A stretch of DNA of 64,000 nucleotides from Flavihumibacter rivuli. Its GTDB lineage: Bacteria > Bacteroidota > Bacteroidia > Chitinophagales > Chitinophagaceae. The notes beneath the pieces are model-generated. The model was not told where the DNA came from. It made no database searches and saw only the letters and a list, made by a program, of their open reading frames with translations. Positions 9,558 to 19,852 of the stretch are shown here, piece after piece. The translations under genes were made by a program, and so were the position numbers. The DNA is taken from NCBI RefSeq assembly GCF_018595685.2, contig NZ_CP092334.1, positions 2,384,001 through 2,448,000 on the forward strand, read 5' to 3'. Position 1 is the first letter of the stretch. Each line of letters begins with the position of its first letter.

Positions 9558-12500
9558 CTACTTCGCTGTCTTCATTAGCCTGATCACTTTTTTATCCTTA
9601 CCGGAACTCACTTCTGCGAAATAGGTTCCCGGCAGGTACCTGCCACCAAACCTGAACAATTCACCTGCCCTGATCACCTGCTTCTGCTCCACTACCCTTC
9701 CCATATTATCCAGGATCCTGATGGAAATTTCCTGTTGGGCTGGTCCTTGTACCAGGAGACTGAACTGGTCGGTTGTCGGATTAGGCATCACCTTCACCTT
9801 CAGTATATCCTGTGCGGTCTCTGTCTCCGTAGGCTGCTTATTGGCAGTACCGCCAACCGTTACCCCTGGATTGGTATTCACGATCGTAACCGTTGACACC
9901 TTACTTGCACATGGACTACCTACCCATCCATTGATCGGCTCAGCCAGGATCAATTCAAACTGTTCATTCCACTCAGAAATATTATCAGTCAGGATAGGCA
10001 CGGCGAGATACTTGATTATCTCACCTGGCTTGAAGGTTAGGCTTCCCTGGATAGCCAGGTAATCTGTACCAGCCACTGCTGTTTTGTTCCTCGTGTAATA
10101 CTTGACGATCACATCCTTTCCACTCTCAATGCCCAACATAACAGGGATGTTGGCATTGCCTGCATTCTCATTCACGGTTACATTGCTAACGGTGATACAT
10201 GGACCGGCATCATCATCGGTAATATTTCCGTTTGTCACGCCCTGCTGGATCCTTGCATTCACTGGGTTATGCAAATTGATGGTGAAGCGCTCTTCATTCT
10301 CATCTGAAAGGTCACCAATGATATCCACCCAAACGGTTTGCTTCTGGGTGCCTGCCGGGAAGGTAATGGTACCGGTTCTCGCCACATAATCCAGACCGGC
10401 TTTTGCAGTTCCATCTGCTGTGAAGAAATCAACCGTTACCGGGAGGGTTGACTTAGCGGTCATGAACAACTCAAATACCATCTTGCTTGTACCACTATTG
10501 CCTTCTGTCCACCAGGTATGATAGATGTTCACTGCTGGCAGTGTACCGCAATTCTCATCCACCAGTCCATCGCAATCATTATCCACGCCATCACAGGTTT
10601 CAGTAGCCCCCGGCCTGATGGTTGCATTGTTATCATTGCAATCACCGGAAGTAGTCACATAGCCAGGTTCAGGCTTACAGGATGAGATAGAGACTGCAGG
10701 ATCACCATAACCATCCCCATCATTATCCCTGTAATAGGTCACCTTATTCAGGTCCTCATCAATTTGTCCATCACAGTCATTATCGATACCATCACAAAGT
10801 TCAGCTGCACCCAGATGAATGGCTGTATTGTTATCATTGCAATCACCGGAAATAGTCACATAGCCAGGTTCAGGCTTACAGGATGAAATAGAGACTGCAG
10901 GATCACCATAACCATCCCCATCGTTATCCCTGTAATAGGTCACCTTATTCAGGTCCTCATCAATTTGTCCATCACAGTCATTATCGATACCATCACAAAG
11001 TTCAGCTGCACCCGGATGAATGGCTGTATTGTTATCATTACAATCACCGGAAGTAGTTACATAACCGGCAACAGGGCCGCAAGAACTGATAGAGACTGCT
11101 GTATTACCGAATCCATCACCATCAAGGTCCTGGTAATAGGTAACCTTCACAATACCCTCATCGATTGAACCATCACAATCATTATCGATGCCATCACAAA
11201 GTTCAGCAGCACCCGGATAGATGGAAGCATTATCATCGTTACAATCACCCGGTGTGGTTACATAACCTTCTACCGGCTTACAGGAACTGATCGACACCGC
11301 TGTATTACCATAGCCATCTTTATCGAGGTCCTGGTAATAGGTAATCAATTCAACACCATCATCTATGGCTCCATCACAATCATTATCGATGCCATCGCAT
11401 GTTTCTATGGCACCCGGATGGATCAGGGCATTATTATCATTGCAATCCCCCTGGCTGGTGACATAACCTTCTACCGGCCTACAAGAAATAGTGGTTACCG
11501 CGGCATTACCATAGCCGTCACCATCCTGGTCCTGGTAATAGGTAACCAGTACGAGCCCTTCATCAATAGCGCCATCACAATCATTATCTATCCCATCGCA
11601 AACTTCTGGTGCACCAGGATAGATAGTAACATCCTGGTCATTACAATCCCCGAGCTGCTTGGCATAACCCGGAACGGCTATACAGGATGAAATGGAATCA
11701 ATCTTGGTTCCATAACCATCCCCGTCAATGTCCTGGTAATAGGTAATGAACTGCAGGCCATCATCGATCTTTCCGTTACAGTTGTTATCGATGCCATCGC
11801 AAATTTCCTTTGCACCCGGATGGATCGCAGGCGAACTATCGTTACAGTCTGAGCGGTTGGCCACATAACCCTCCGGTTGTGTGCACGACTGAATGGAAAC
11901 ACCCGGATTACCATAACCATCGCCATCGCTATCCTGGTAATAGGTATTGTTGATAACGGTGATGAAAACAGCACCGGTATCCGAACAACCGTTCTGGTCA
12001 TAGCCCTTTACCACATAAAGTTTGTTTTCGGTCGGTACAAATGGAACCCCATCCTGTACGCCATTGTTCCACTCATAGTTTGATCCGCCGATTCCGTTCA
12101 GGGTTATCGCGGTTCCGATACAAACACTTGTTGCACTAGCCTGGACTGAAACAGATGGTGAAGGATTCACTGTGATAGTAAGCGAATCATTTACCGAACA
12201 TGCGTTGGCTGTAACAGTAACCCTCAGCAATGTCTCGATGGGTGTTGGCTCCCCATTCTTAGCGGCAAATAAACCGATCTGGCCACTGCCCTGCTGGCCG
12301 AAGCCGATATCCCGCGTTGAGGTCCAGGAAAAGCTTGCACCCGCAACATTACTCTTGAAGGTGATTCCCTGTACGTAAGCATTGTTACAAAGCGGGCCAA
12401 ACACATCTGGCTCCAGTAAAAGCGGTTCAATAACGGTGAGACTGGCCTGGTTGGAAGTCAGCGTAAGGGTACCACCCTGGGTTACCAGGGCCCTGTACAA

Positions 12501-14165
12501 ATACCCATTGAAGGATGGGGATGCTGCTGAAATCACCAGCTGGCTGGATTGCTCACCGGTATAGTCAGCCGAAGGCAAAAGGTTCTTCCATCCGCTGCCA
12601 TTATTGACCTGCCATTGGTAGGTCACTTCATTCAGGTTGGCCTTTACGGTAAAGCTGGCGTTGCTGCCTGCACATACAGTGACCGGAACCGGCTGGGTAG
12701 TGATCTTCATGCCCAAACCAGCCTGGTAGGCTGCCATGAACCCGGTGAGTCCCGGGTAGAAACTCTTACTCGTTATTCCCGCGCCGGGATCGAAATCCAG
12801 GTTGCTCTCCCCGGCTTTATAACCGGCTATCACCATCCCACGATTACCGGAATGGCTCATGGACATGATGGTATCATTTCCGGCAGAACCGATATTGATG
12901 GCATCTACAAAAGCCCCTGAAGTATCATACACTGCAATGCCGATATCTACCCCTCCGTTGGAAACAACGAACTTTGTACCGGCGGTATAATCAATATCCG
13001 GTGACCCGATGAATAATCCGGATGCGTAAACATTGCCAAATCCATCCAGGCCAAGATCGTTGATGTTCAATGACATTCCGCCACGCACCCAGCTAAAATC
13101 GCCAAAAGCAGTATACTTGGCCAGGTAACTGGTGATTACCCCATTATTGATATCCGTACCGACTGGGGTAGGATCAAAATCTATTATATTGGAATTAGCC
13201 GTGCCATAGAGGAAGATATTGTTCCCATTATCTATCCTCAGCATGTTGATGGTGTTGGTACCGGGACCCTCGATCTCCCTCGCCCAGGTGGAGCTACCTG
13301 AACTATTCAATTTGATCAGCAGTGCATCCCTGTCGCTACTGGCAGAAAAGTTTCCAATACCGCTTGAAATGCTACCCAGAAAACTCAGGGCCACAATGGG
13401 ATTAAAGGCATTGTCCACACCAACAACAACATCACCAAAATTTCCATTACCGGTGATGCCCCTTGCCCAGGTAAAAATGCCGTTCGCATCATACTTGAGT
13501 ACATACAAACCAGTGTTACCCGATCCAAGGCCAAGAAAGGTTAACCCATCGCCGGCATCGGCATCGAAAGTGGAACGGTACACACCGGCCAGGTACATAT
13601 TCCCATCCTTATCAACTGTAGATACCAATGAGTTGACAGCGATGCCACCAAACTGCCTCACCCAGGCCAGTTGCCCATTGGCACTATACTTGGCGAAAAA
13701 GTAAGGCCCATCCATGGTACTAAGGAGATAAGCAGGGGAAGCGCCACCCGCATCCAGGTAAGCATCACTTAAGGAGAGGCCACTGATGTAAACATTCCCA
13801 TTGATATCGGTACCTACCGACTGGATTATATTATCTCCGGTGCCGGTCAGCTGGTTGGCCCAAAGAAGGTTGAACTGCTCATCATACTTTGCAACATAGG
13901 AGGCAAGGCCAGACTGGGTTCGCTCAAACAGTTTGGTCCCTGATCCAGGGTCAAGGTCAAAGCCTCCCCCTTCAAAGGTCCCTATGATGACAACGGAACC
14001 ATCAGCACTATACGTTACTTTGTTTGATTTCACCTTTGTACCCCCAGCAGAACCAAAGGTATTCGCCCGTTCATAGAGAAAGGTTTGGGCATTGGAACGA
14101 CTTGCCAGGAAACAGAGCCATAGGACAAGCGTTGTACGGAAAAGGTTTTGTAAAGAAATATTCAT
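9558..14165 (-). CDS. secreted SBBP / Ig-like / MopE-repeat / Calx-beta protein with T9SS type A sorting domain
   Basis: 1,535 residues. The signal peptide is residues 1-27 (LVLWLCFLASRSNAQ). Residues about 30-485 contain WxxxxxG...GNVYISG-type units, as in SBBP/beta-propeller repeat proteins. An Ig-like domain (about 490-580) and PKD-like domains with one cysteine pair (about 585-740) follow. Then come seven MopE-type units (YYQDxDGDGYG ... GDCNDxxxxIxPGA ... CDGIDNDCDG), rich in Asp and predicted to bind Ca2+ or other metals. Two Calx-beta-like domains follow (FTADGTAKAGLDYVARTGTI; YYTRNKTAVAGTDYLAI). The C-terminus (VMPNPTTDQFSLLV ... GTYFAEV) is a classic type IX secretion sorting domain. 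The product is therefore most likely exported across the outer membrane and anchored or released. Its role is unknown; adhesion or a structural surface role is inferred. Confidence 0.9.
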   Translation of the reverse strand: MNISLQNLFRTTLVLWLCFLASRSNAQTFLYERANTFGSAGGTKVKSNKVTYSADGSVVIIGTFEGGGFDLDPGSGTKLFERTQSGLASYVAKYDEQFNLLWANQLTGTGDNIIQSVGTDINGNVYISGLSLSDAYLDAGGASPAYLLSTMDGPYFFAKYSANGQLAWVRQFGGIAVNSLVSTVDKDGNMYLAGVYRSTFDADAGDGLTFLGLGSGNTGLYVLKYDANGIFTWARGITGNGNFGDVVVGVDNAFNPIVALSFLGSISSGIGNFSASSDRDALLIKLNSSGSSTWAREIEGPGTNTINMLRIDNGNNIFLYGTANSNIIDFDPTPVGTDINNGVITSYLAKYTAFGDFSWVRGGMSLNINDLGLDGFGNVYASGLFIGSPDIDYTAGTKFVVSNGGVDIGIAVYDTSGAFVDAINIGSAGNDTIMSMSHSGNRGMVIAGYKAGESNLDFDPGAGITSKSFYPGLTGFMAAYQAGLGMKITTQPVPVTVCAGSNASFTVKANLNEVTYQWQVNNGSGWKNLLPSADYTGEQSSQLVISAASPSFNGYLYRALVTQGGTLTLTSNQASLTVIEPLLLEPDVFGPLCNNAYVQGITFKSNVAGASFSWTSTRDIGFGQQGSGQIGLFAAKNGEPTPIETLLRVTVTANACSVNDSLTITVNPSPSVSVQASATSVCIGTAITLNGIGGSNYEWNNGVQDGVPFVPTENKLYVVKGYDQNGCSDTGAVFITVINNTYYQDSDGDGYGNPGVSIQSCTQPEGYVANRSDCNDSSPAIHPGAKEICDGIDNNCNGKIDDGLQFITYYQDIDGDGYGTKIDSISSCIAVPGYAKQLGDCNDQDVTIYPGAPEVCDGIDNDCDGAIDEGLVLVTYYQDQDGDGYGNAAVTTISCRPVEGYVTSQGDCNDNNALIHPGAIETCDGIDNDCDGAIDDGVELITYYQDLDKDGYGNTAVSISSCKPVEGYVTTPGDCNDDNASIYPGAAELCDGIDNDCDGSIDEGIVKVTYYQDLDGDGFGNTAVSISSCGPVAGYVTTSGDCNDNNTAIHPGAAELCDGIDNDCDGQIDEDLNKVTYYRDNDGDGYGDPAVSISSCKPEPGYVTISGDCNDNNTAIHLGAAELCDGIDNDCDGQIDEDLNKVTYYRDNDGDGYGDPAVSISSCKPEPGYVTTSGDCNDNNATIRPGATETCDGVDNDCDGLVDENCGTLPAVNIYHTWWTEGNSGTSKMVFELFMTAKSTLPVTVDFFTADGTAKAGLDYVARTGTITFPAGTQKQTVWVDIIGDLSDENEERFTINLHNPVNARIQQGVTNGNITDDDAGPCITVSNVTVNENAGNANIPVMLGIESGKDVIVKYYTRNKTAVAGTDYLAIQGSLTFKPGEIIKYLAVPILTDNISEWNEQFELILAEPINGWVGSPCASKVSTVTIVNTNPGVTVGGTANKQPTETETAQDILKVKVMPNPTTDQFSLLVQGPAQQEISIRILDNMGRVVEQKQVIRAGELFRFGGRYLPGTYFAEVSSGKDKKVIRLMKTAK
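10547..11955 (-). repeat. seven MopE-type DxDxDG repeats, about 195-201 bp each
   Basis: Seven copies of CDG(I/V)DN(D/N)C(D/N)G alternate with seven YYxDxDxDG(Y/F)G loops. Two neighbouring units, at about 10,760 and 10,961, are 201 bp apart and nearly identical in DNA, which indicates a recent duplication. The Asp spacing resembles a Ca2+-binding DxDxDG loop. Confidence 0.88.
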
Positions 14166-14568
14166 AGTTGGTCAAGATTTCCAAAATCAGTAGCCGATCA
14201 TCCCGACAGGAAGGCCTGCAGGACAATCAAAAGGAATATGTTCTAAGGGATATTAGCGGCTTCAGAAAGGATTGGAAAAGGTGAGAACGGAAAACTGGAT
14301 ATTTAAATGAAAACACATTTCTACCCTTCTGTCAAAACTATTGCGCGGGAAATGGTAATGGGACAAATCTATATTCCATAACTGTGATGGTCAAGTGAAA
14401 TCTGGTATTTTTTTTATCTCCACTTATGCAAGTGATAAAGAACAAATAAACCATGGTAGAAACAAAAGAAGGCAGGAATGCCAAGGTATAACGTAGATAA
14501 ACAACCGAAAAAATAACTGTAATAAAAAAGGCCGCAGTAGCTGCGGCCTTTCAATCTTTCATCAGAGA
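14166..14568. other. intergenic, no gene seen
   Basis: This 403-bp gap lies upstream of the MopE-repeat gene and downstream of the DksA-like gene. It is AT-rich and contains the DksA terminator (14524-14553). No protein-like frame was found. Confidence 0.6.
14524..14553 (-). terminator. rho-independent terminator of the DksA-like gene
   Basis: Stem aaaggccgcag / ctgcggccttt with a 3-base loop. On the minus strand it is followed by TTTTTTATT, 16 bp after the stop codon at 14569. Confidence 0.9.
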
Positions 14569-15555
14569 TCACTTATTCATCATTGTCTTCGCTTCAATAC
14601 TGAGCGTGGCATGGGGTACGGCTCTTAAACGGGCCTTATCTATCAGTTTGCCGGTAACGCGGCAAATACCATAGGTCTTGTTTTCGATACGCATCAATGC
14701 CTTTTCCAGGTGGTCAATGAAGGTGATCTGCCTGCTGGCCATCTGGGCCAGTTGCTCACGCTCCATGCTCACACTGCCATCTTCCATGGTCATGTAACGG
14801 CTTTCACTTTCATCACCGCCCATCTCATCCTTGCGGGTGATCAATCCTTGCAGGTAGGCCAGTTCTTTCTTGGCGATCTCCAGCTTGCGCAGGATCAACT
14901 CCTTGAACTCTACCAATTCATTGTCACTATAACGCTGGCTTGGGCCAACCGGCTGTTGGGGTGCATTGGGATCTAACACACTCTTCGTAAAATCTGGTTC
15001 GTATTTCTGCACAGTTTTCGTTTTTATTTCAGGCATCACATAAGTCGTTGGCTTCTTCTCGGGCGCGGGAGCAGGCTTCTTAATGGGTATCGGGGTGGTC
15101 TGCTTGGAATCGTCCTTTACTGCGGGCTTTACCGGTGCGGGCTTAATCGCCTTTTTCAAGGTGGCCGCTTTGGCTGCTGGGGCCGCTTTTTTAGCCGGCT
15201 CAGCTTTCACCTCAGCCGCCTTCTTAACCGGCTCCTCTTTTTTCGGGGCAGCCTTGGCAGCTGGCTTTGGTGCGGGTTTGGCCGCAGGCTTAGCGGCTGG
15301 AGCAGCCTTAGCCGCAGGCTTGGCAGCTGGTTTCGCAGCAGGCTTCGCCGCTGGTTTGGCGACAGCTTTCTTGGCCGGTTCCGCTTTTTTGGCTGGTGCT
15401 TTTGCAGCAGGTGCGGCTTTCTTGGCCGGGGCAGCTTTCTTAGCGGGTGCAGCTTTTTTATCGGCAGGCTTGGCAGCAGCCTTCTTGGCAGGCGCCGCTT
15501 TCTTGGCTGGTGCAGCCTTCTTAGCGGGTTTAGCAGCCTTCTTCTTGATTGCCAT
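14569..15555 (-). CDS. DksA/TraR-family protein with long histone-H1-like Lys/Ala/Pro tail
   Basis: 328 residues. Residues 1 to about 160 are built of PAKKAAP/KPAAKPAA-type low-complexity repeats, like histone H1 tails and some bacterial nucleoid proteins. Residues about 205-328 match the DksA/TraR family: a helical hairpin (ELVEFKELILRKLEIAKKEL) and a C-terminal segment YGICRVTGKLIDKARLRAVP. The zinc site is degenerate: only one of the four cysteines of the classical C4 finger is present, and the distal pair is replaced by LSIEAKT. DksA acts at the RNA polymerase secondary channel with ppGpp in proteobacteria; the role here is inferred. The tail probably adds nonspecific DNA binding. It starts 59 bp after the ileS stop on the same strand, so co-transcription is possible. 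It has its own strong terminator. Confidence 0.85.
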   Translation of the reverse strand: MAIKKKAAKPAKKAAPAKKAAPAKKAAAKPADKKAAPAKKAAPAKKAAPAAKAPAKKAEPAKKAVAKPAAKPAAKPAAKPAAKAAPAAKPAAKPAPKPAAKAAPKKEEPVKKAAEVKAEPAKKAAPAAKAATLKKAIKPAPVKPAVKDDSKQTTPIPIKKPAPAPEKKPTTYVMPEIKTKTVQKYEPDFTKSVLDPNAPQQPVGPSQRYSDNELVEFKELILRKLEIAKKELAYLQGLITRKDEMGGDESESRYMTMEDGSVSMEREQLAQMASRQITFIDHLEKALMRIENKTYGICRVTGKLIDKARLRAVPHATLSIEAKTMMNK

Positions 15556-15614
15556 AATAGTCCTTTTTTCCGGTGATGAATTTTCGGTTTAATGGTGCCG
15601 GAATTCCGGCTTTA

Positions 15615-18600
15615 TCAGGACTGGGCCGACCGGGCAACCCAGACTTTTATGTTTTGCTCATTCACCTCAATAGCCACACCATTTTCAAGGTTATCCACCA
15701 GCTGCAGTTCATCCGCCAATACCTCCGAACGGATATAGGTCCCAAACTCCCTGATTGCCGCCGCCAATTCTCCCGAATCAGCCACTTTCACCGCGATCCT
15801 GTCGGTCAGCTCATACCCATTGTCCTTCCTGATCTTCTGGATCCTGTTCACCAGTTCCCTCGCGTTCCCTTCCTTCTCCAGTTCCGGGGTCACCGTTACA
15901 TCGAGTGCAACCGTCAATGCCCCCTTCGAACTCACCATCCAGCCAGGGATATCCTCACTGGTTATCTCCACTTCATGAAGTTGTAATATTAAGGGTTCGC
16001 TATCAATTTCCAAAGAATAAATACCTTCTTTTTCCAACCTCGAAATATCTTCCTGGGTGAAAGCCGCAATGGCTGCGCTCACCGCTTTCATTTTACCACC
16101 CAACTTCTTACCCAGGGCCTGGAAATTAGGCTTGATCTTCTTTTTAATGAAGCCATCGGAATCGGTCAGGTATTGGATCTCCTTCACATTAACTTCTGTC
16201 TTAATAAGATCTTCCACCTTCTCCAGCTGACCCTTCATGGCAGGGTTCAAAACAGGGATCAATACCCGCTGTAAAGGCTGGCGAACCTTAATATTCACCT
16301 TCTTACGCAAGGACAATACCAGTGACGAGGCATCCTGCGCCATCTGCATCCTTTCTTCCAGCTGCTTGTCCACTTTTGACTGGTCGGCAACGGGATACAA
16401 TACATGGTGCACCGACTCCTCCGTGAACCTTCCACTCACCTCGTTCAGGTTATTGAATAACCAGTCGGCAAAGAAGGGCGAAACGGGCGCCATCAGGCGG
16501 GCGATGGTCTCCAGGCACTCATACAGGGTCTGGTAGGCACAGATCTTATCATGCTCGTACTCGCCTTTCCAGAACCTCCTGCGGCAAAGGCGTACATACC
16601 AGTTGCTCAGGTGCTCATCCACGAAGTCCTCGATCAAACGACCTGCAATGGTAGGCTCGTAATCATCGAAGGCCGCGGTGGCTTCCTGCACCAGGGTATT
16701 GAGGGAAGAAAGGATCCAGCGATCGATCTCCGGCCTTTGGTCCAGCGGGATATAGGCTTCCTTAAAGGCGAAACCATCCACATTGGCATAAAGGGCGAAG
16801 AACTGGTAGGTATTATATAAGGTACCAAAGAACTTGCGTTGCACTTCCTTGATGCCATCCAGGTCAAATTTCAGGCTATCCCAGGGTGAAGCGTTGGTGA
16901 TCAGGTACCAACGGGTGCTATCGGCCCCGAACTGGTCGATGGTCTCGAAGGGGTTCACCACATTGCCCAAACGCTTACTCATCTTGTTGCCGTTCTTATC
17001 CAGCACCAGGCCATTCGACACCACGGTCTTGTAGGCCACACTGTCGAACAGGAGCGCTCCCAAGGCATGCAGGGTATAGAACCAACCACGGGTCTGGTCT
17101 ACGCCTTCAGCGATAAAGTCCGCTGGGAAACTCTTTTCGAATGGAGCCTTGAAGGGCCTGGGATCGCCTGCGGCCAGTTTTTCCTGGTCGAGGCCCCACT
17201 GCGCATAAGGCATGGCGCCACTGTCAAACCAAACATCCACCAGGTCCGGCTCGCGACGCATGGGCTTGCCACTATCACTCACCAGGATCACTTCATCCAC
17301 ATAGGGTTTATGCAGGTCAAGGATGCCATCATGTAAGTAGTGCTTATTGATATCCCCGCCCAGCACTTCATTGGCCTTGCGGATCTCTGCATTCAGTTCT
17401 GCAATGGAACCGATGCACTTCTCTTCTGTACCGTCTTCTGTCCTCCAGATCGGCAGGGGCGTTCCCCAATAACGGCTGCGGCTCAGGTTCCAGTCCACCA
17501 TATTCTCCAGCCAGTTGCCAAACCTGCCCTCGCCGGTCGTCTTGGGTTTCCAGTTGATGGTCTTGTTCAGTTCCACCATCCTGTCCTTGATCGCCGTGGT
17601 CCTGATGAACCATGCATCCAAAGGATAATACAATACCGGCTTATCGGTCCTCCAGCAATGGGGATAGCTGTGCTCGTATTTTTCTACCTTGAAGGCACGG
17701 TTCTCCTTCTTCAGCTTCACACTGATATCCACGTTCACATCCACGTAGTTCGGGTCATCCTTATAGTTCTTGACATAGCGGCCGCTGAACTCACCGAGTC
17801 CATCCACGAACTTTCCTTCGCGGTCCACCATGATGAGGATGCCGATACCATATTTCTTGCCCACCTTATAGTCATCCGCACCAAAGGCCGGGGCGGTGTG
17901 CACGATACCGGTACCATCTTCTGTGGTAACGAATGTATCACAGAGCACCCTGAAGGGATCGCCGCCTGCATTGGCCGCGCTATTGGCCTCATAAGGCAGC
18001 AATTGCTCATAACGGCATTCTTCCAGCTGGCTTCCCTTGAAGCTGGCCAGGATGGACCAGGGCAGCAACTTGGTCTCCGCGGTATAGCCATCGAAATCAC
18101 CGTTCTCGCCTTCCGGCTTGAAATACTTGCCCAGCAAGGGTTTGGCCAGGACAACGTTGATCGGGAGATGGGTATAGGGATTGAAGGTCTTTACCAACAC
18201 ATACTCAATATTGGGCCCCACGGTCAGGCCGAGGTTGGAAGGAAGGGTCCATGGCGTGGTCGTCCAGGCCAGGAAGAACACTTCCGAAGTGGCTACATCA
18301 AAGAGGAACTGGCTCTTCGCATCTTGCACTGCCTTGAACATGGCTACGGCGCTGGTATCCTTTACATCCTTATAGGTGCCGGGCTGGTTGAGTTCATGGG
18401 AACTCAGGCCTGTACCTGCGGCGGGTGAATATGGCTGGATGGAAACACTCTTGTAGAGGAGTCCTTTCTTGTACAGCTGCTGCATGCACCACCAGAGGGT
18501 TTCGATATAGTTATTATCGAAGGTGATATAGGGATCGTTCAGGTCAACCCAATAGCCCATCTTATTGGTCAGTTCATCCCACTTGTCCTTGAAGCGCAGT

Positions 18601-18977
18601 ACGGCCTCGCGGCATTTCTGGTTATAGGCTTCAATGGAGATGGTCTTGCCGATGTCTTCCTTGGTAATGCCCAATTCCTTCTCCACCCCCAGTTCAATGG
18701 GCAGTCCATGGGTATCCCAGCCGCCCTTGCGCTGCACCTGGAATCCGCGCATGGTCTTATAGCGGCAAACCAGGTCCTTCAGGGTCCTGGAGATCACGTG
18801 GTGGATGCCGGGCATACCGTTCGCACTGGGCGGACCTTCATAGAATACAAAAGGAGTAGCCCCTTCGCGCACGCTCACACTTTTCTCAAAGGCCTGTTTT
18901 TCAGTCCATTTGGCCAAAATTTCCTTTTCAATTGATGGCAGGTTCAATTGCTGAAACTCCCTGTACTTCGCAGCCAT
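15615..18977 (-). CDS. ileS: isoleucyl-tRNA synthetase
   Basis: 1,120 residues. The enzyme charges tRNA-Ile with isoleucine in the cytoplasm. It has the class I HIGH-type motif in PPSANGMPGIHH (residues 49-60) and KMSKR in GNKMSKRLGN (about 665-669). Between them lies the CP1 editing region, with TTPWTLPSNLGL (typical of IleRS/ValRS editing domains). WFDSGAMPYAQWG and the anticodon-binding domain follow. The length and the GMPGIHH form fit the long IleRS type common in Bacteroidota. No T-box leader is visible upstream. The ATG at 18977 gives the usual MAAKYREF start. It lies 59 bp upstream of the DksA-like gene, a pairing that suggests one transcript. Confidence 0.97.
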   Translation of the reverse strand: MAAKYREFQQLNLPSIEKEILAKWTEKQAFEKSVSVREGATPFVFYEGPPSANGMPGIHHVISRTLKDLVCRYKTMRGFQVQRKGGWDTHGLPIELGVEKELGITKEDIGKTISIEAYNQKCREAVLRFKDKWDELTNKMGYWVDLNDPYITFDNNYIETLWWCMQQLYKKGLLYKSVSIQPYSPAAGTGLSSHELNQPGTYKDVKDTSAVAMFKAVQDAKSQFLFDVATSEVFFLAWTTTPWTLPSNLGLTVGPNIEYVLVKTFNPYTHLPINVVLAKPLLGKYFKPEGENGDFDGYTAETKLLPWSILASFKGSQLEECRYEQLLPYEANSAANAGGDPFRVLCDTFVTTEDGTGIVHTAPAFGADDYKVGKKYGIGILIMVDREGKFVDGLGEFSGRYVKNYKDDPNYVDVNVDISVKLKKENRAFKVEKYEHSYPHCWRTDKPVLYYPLDAWFIRTTAIKDRMVELNKTINWKPKTTGEGRFGNWLENMVDWNLSRSRYWGTPLPIWRTEDGTEEKCIGSIAELNAEIRKANEVLGGDINKHYLHDGILDLHKPYVDEVILVSDSGKPMRREPDLVDVWFDSGAMPYAQWGLDQEKLAAGDPRPFKAPFEKSFPADFIAEGVDQTRGWFYTLHALGALLFDSVAYKTVVSNGLVLDKNGNKMSKRLGNVVNPFETIDQFGADSTRWYLITNASPWDSLKFDLDGIKEVQRKFFGTLYNTYQFFALYANVDGFAFKEAYIPLDQRPEIDRWILSSLNTLVQEATAAFDDYEPTIAGRLIEDFVDEHLSNWYVRLCRRRFWKGEYEHDKICAYQTLYECLETIARLMAPVSPFFADWLFNNLNEVSGRFTEESVHHVLYPVADQSKVDKQLEERMQMAQDASSLVLSLRKKVNIKVRQPLQRVLIPVLNPAMKGQLEKVEDLIKTEVNVKEIQYLTDSDGFIKKKIKPNFQALGKKLGGKMKAVSAAIAAFTQEDISRLEKEGIYSLEIDSEPLILQLHEVEITSEDIPGWMVSSKGALTVALDVTVTPELEKEGNARELVNRIQKIRKDNGYELTDRIAVKVADSGELAAAIREFGTYIRSEVLADELQLVDNLENGVAIEVNEQNIKVWVARSAQS

Positions 18978-19133
18978 ATTAAAACTTAACTGATTCTGAA
19001 TGAGTTATGAAAAACTTTGAAATAGACGCGAAGTTACTGAAAAATGACGGCTGTTGATGAGATAAGCAAGGGAGAAACAGGGGTGGGAGTGAGTAGTGCC
19101 CTTTCAATATTTAATTCAATGGATGAAATGCTT

Positions 19134-19172
19134 TCCCCGTCGCCCCTGTTGTGTCTTATGACCAACAGGCAG
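19134..19172 (-). repeat. dispersed GTTGGTCATAAGACACAAC repeat, distant copy
   Basis: The minus strand reads CTGTTGGTCATAAGACACAACAGGGGCGACGGGG in two blocks: the 19-base core GTTGGTCATAAGACACAAC, then GGGGCGACGGGG. The same sequence occurs at 55613, 61658 and 61815 on the plus strand. The core ends can pair (GTTG/CAAC). Confidence 0.85.
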
Positions 19173-19818
19173 TTGGAATAGAGATCAATTGATGGCAATA
19201 CCACCCAACAGTCAAGAAAAATGGACTTGTTTCACGCAAAGGCGCGAAGGAACGCAACTACGCAGCGCGCCCGTCGAAGCAAAGCGGAACCGCAGAAATG
19301 CGAACAGCCTTTTGAGGGGTTAACAAGCGCGCAACGCATTGGCTGCGCCAATTTAGTTTCCTCCTTTGCCTGCCGGAGCAAAGCTTAGGCAGGCGATGCG
19401 CCCTTCGCGGTCCTCGGCGTGCCCCAACAGCATTGTTGTGGGCGGACTTTGCGTTATTAATTAAAATCCTAAAGTGAAAAATTAATACCCGCCAACATTC
19501 ACTAAAGGCGTATTGGTATTTTTTAAACAGCTCCTTGTAAATATTACATAACAACTGTTAAAATTCTCATTTACAATGTTTAAGGAAAGCTAACTTTTCC
19601 ACATTTTCCCGATTTGGCACAATTTCTGGATTTATTTTCTCAAAGAACGCAACGAAATTATCGGTGGCCAAGGTCACTAAATATATTACGGTTCGCCGAA
19701 AGATTTTCTACGGTTTAGGGTTTAGGGGTTAAAATAGGGGGTAGTCTTACCCCCTTCCTCTTTTTTTAGGACCTGCCCATTGCAACCACCCCCGGAACGA
19801 TACAATAGCTATAAACAA

Positions 19819-19852
19819 GAAGCCCGATCCATCCGGACCGGGCTTTTGCTTT
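19819..19852. terminator. possible bidirectional terminator downstream of the TonB receptor gene
   Basis: Stem aagcccg (19820-19826) / cgggctt (19839-19845). T-rich sequence lies on the plus side (cttttgctttt) and a weaker T-run on the minus side. It sits about 75 bp past the stop of the minus-strand receptor gene. Confidence 0.45.

Noticed and set aside
15083..15592. 169-codon Ala/Gly-rich plus-strand frame
   Set aside because: It is the antisense reading of the Lys/Ala/Pro tail of the DksA-like gene, a known artefact of GC-rich repeats.
17340..18428. 362-codon plus-strand frame
   Set aside because: It lies wholly antisense to ileS, whose motifs are intact.
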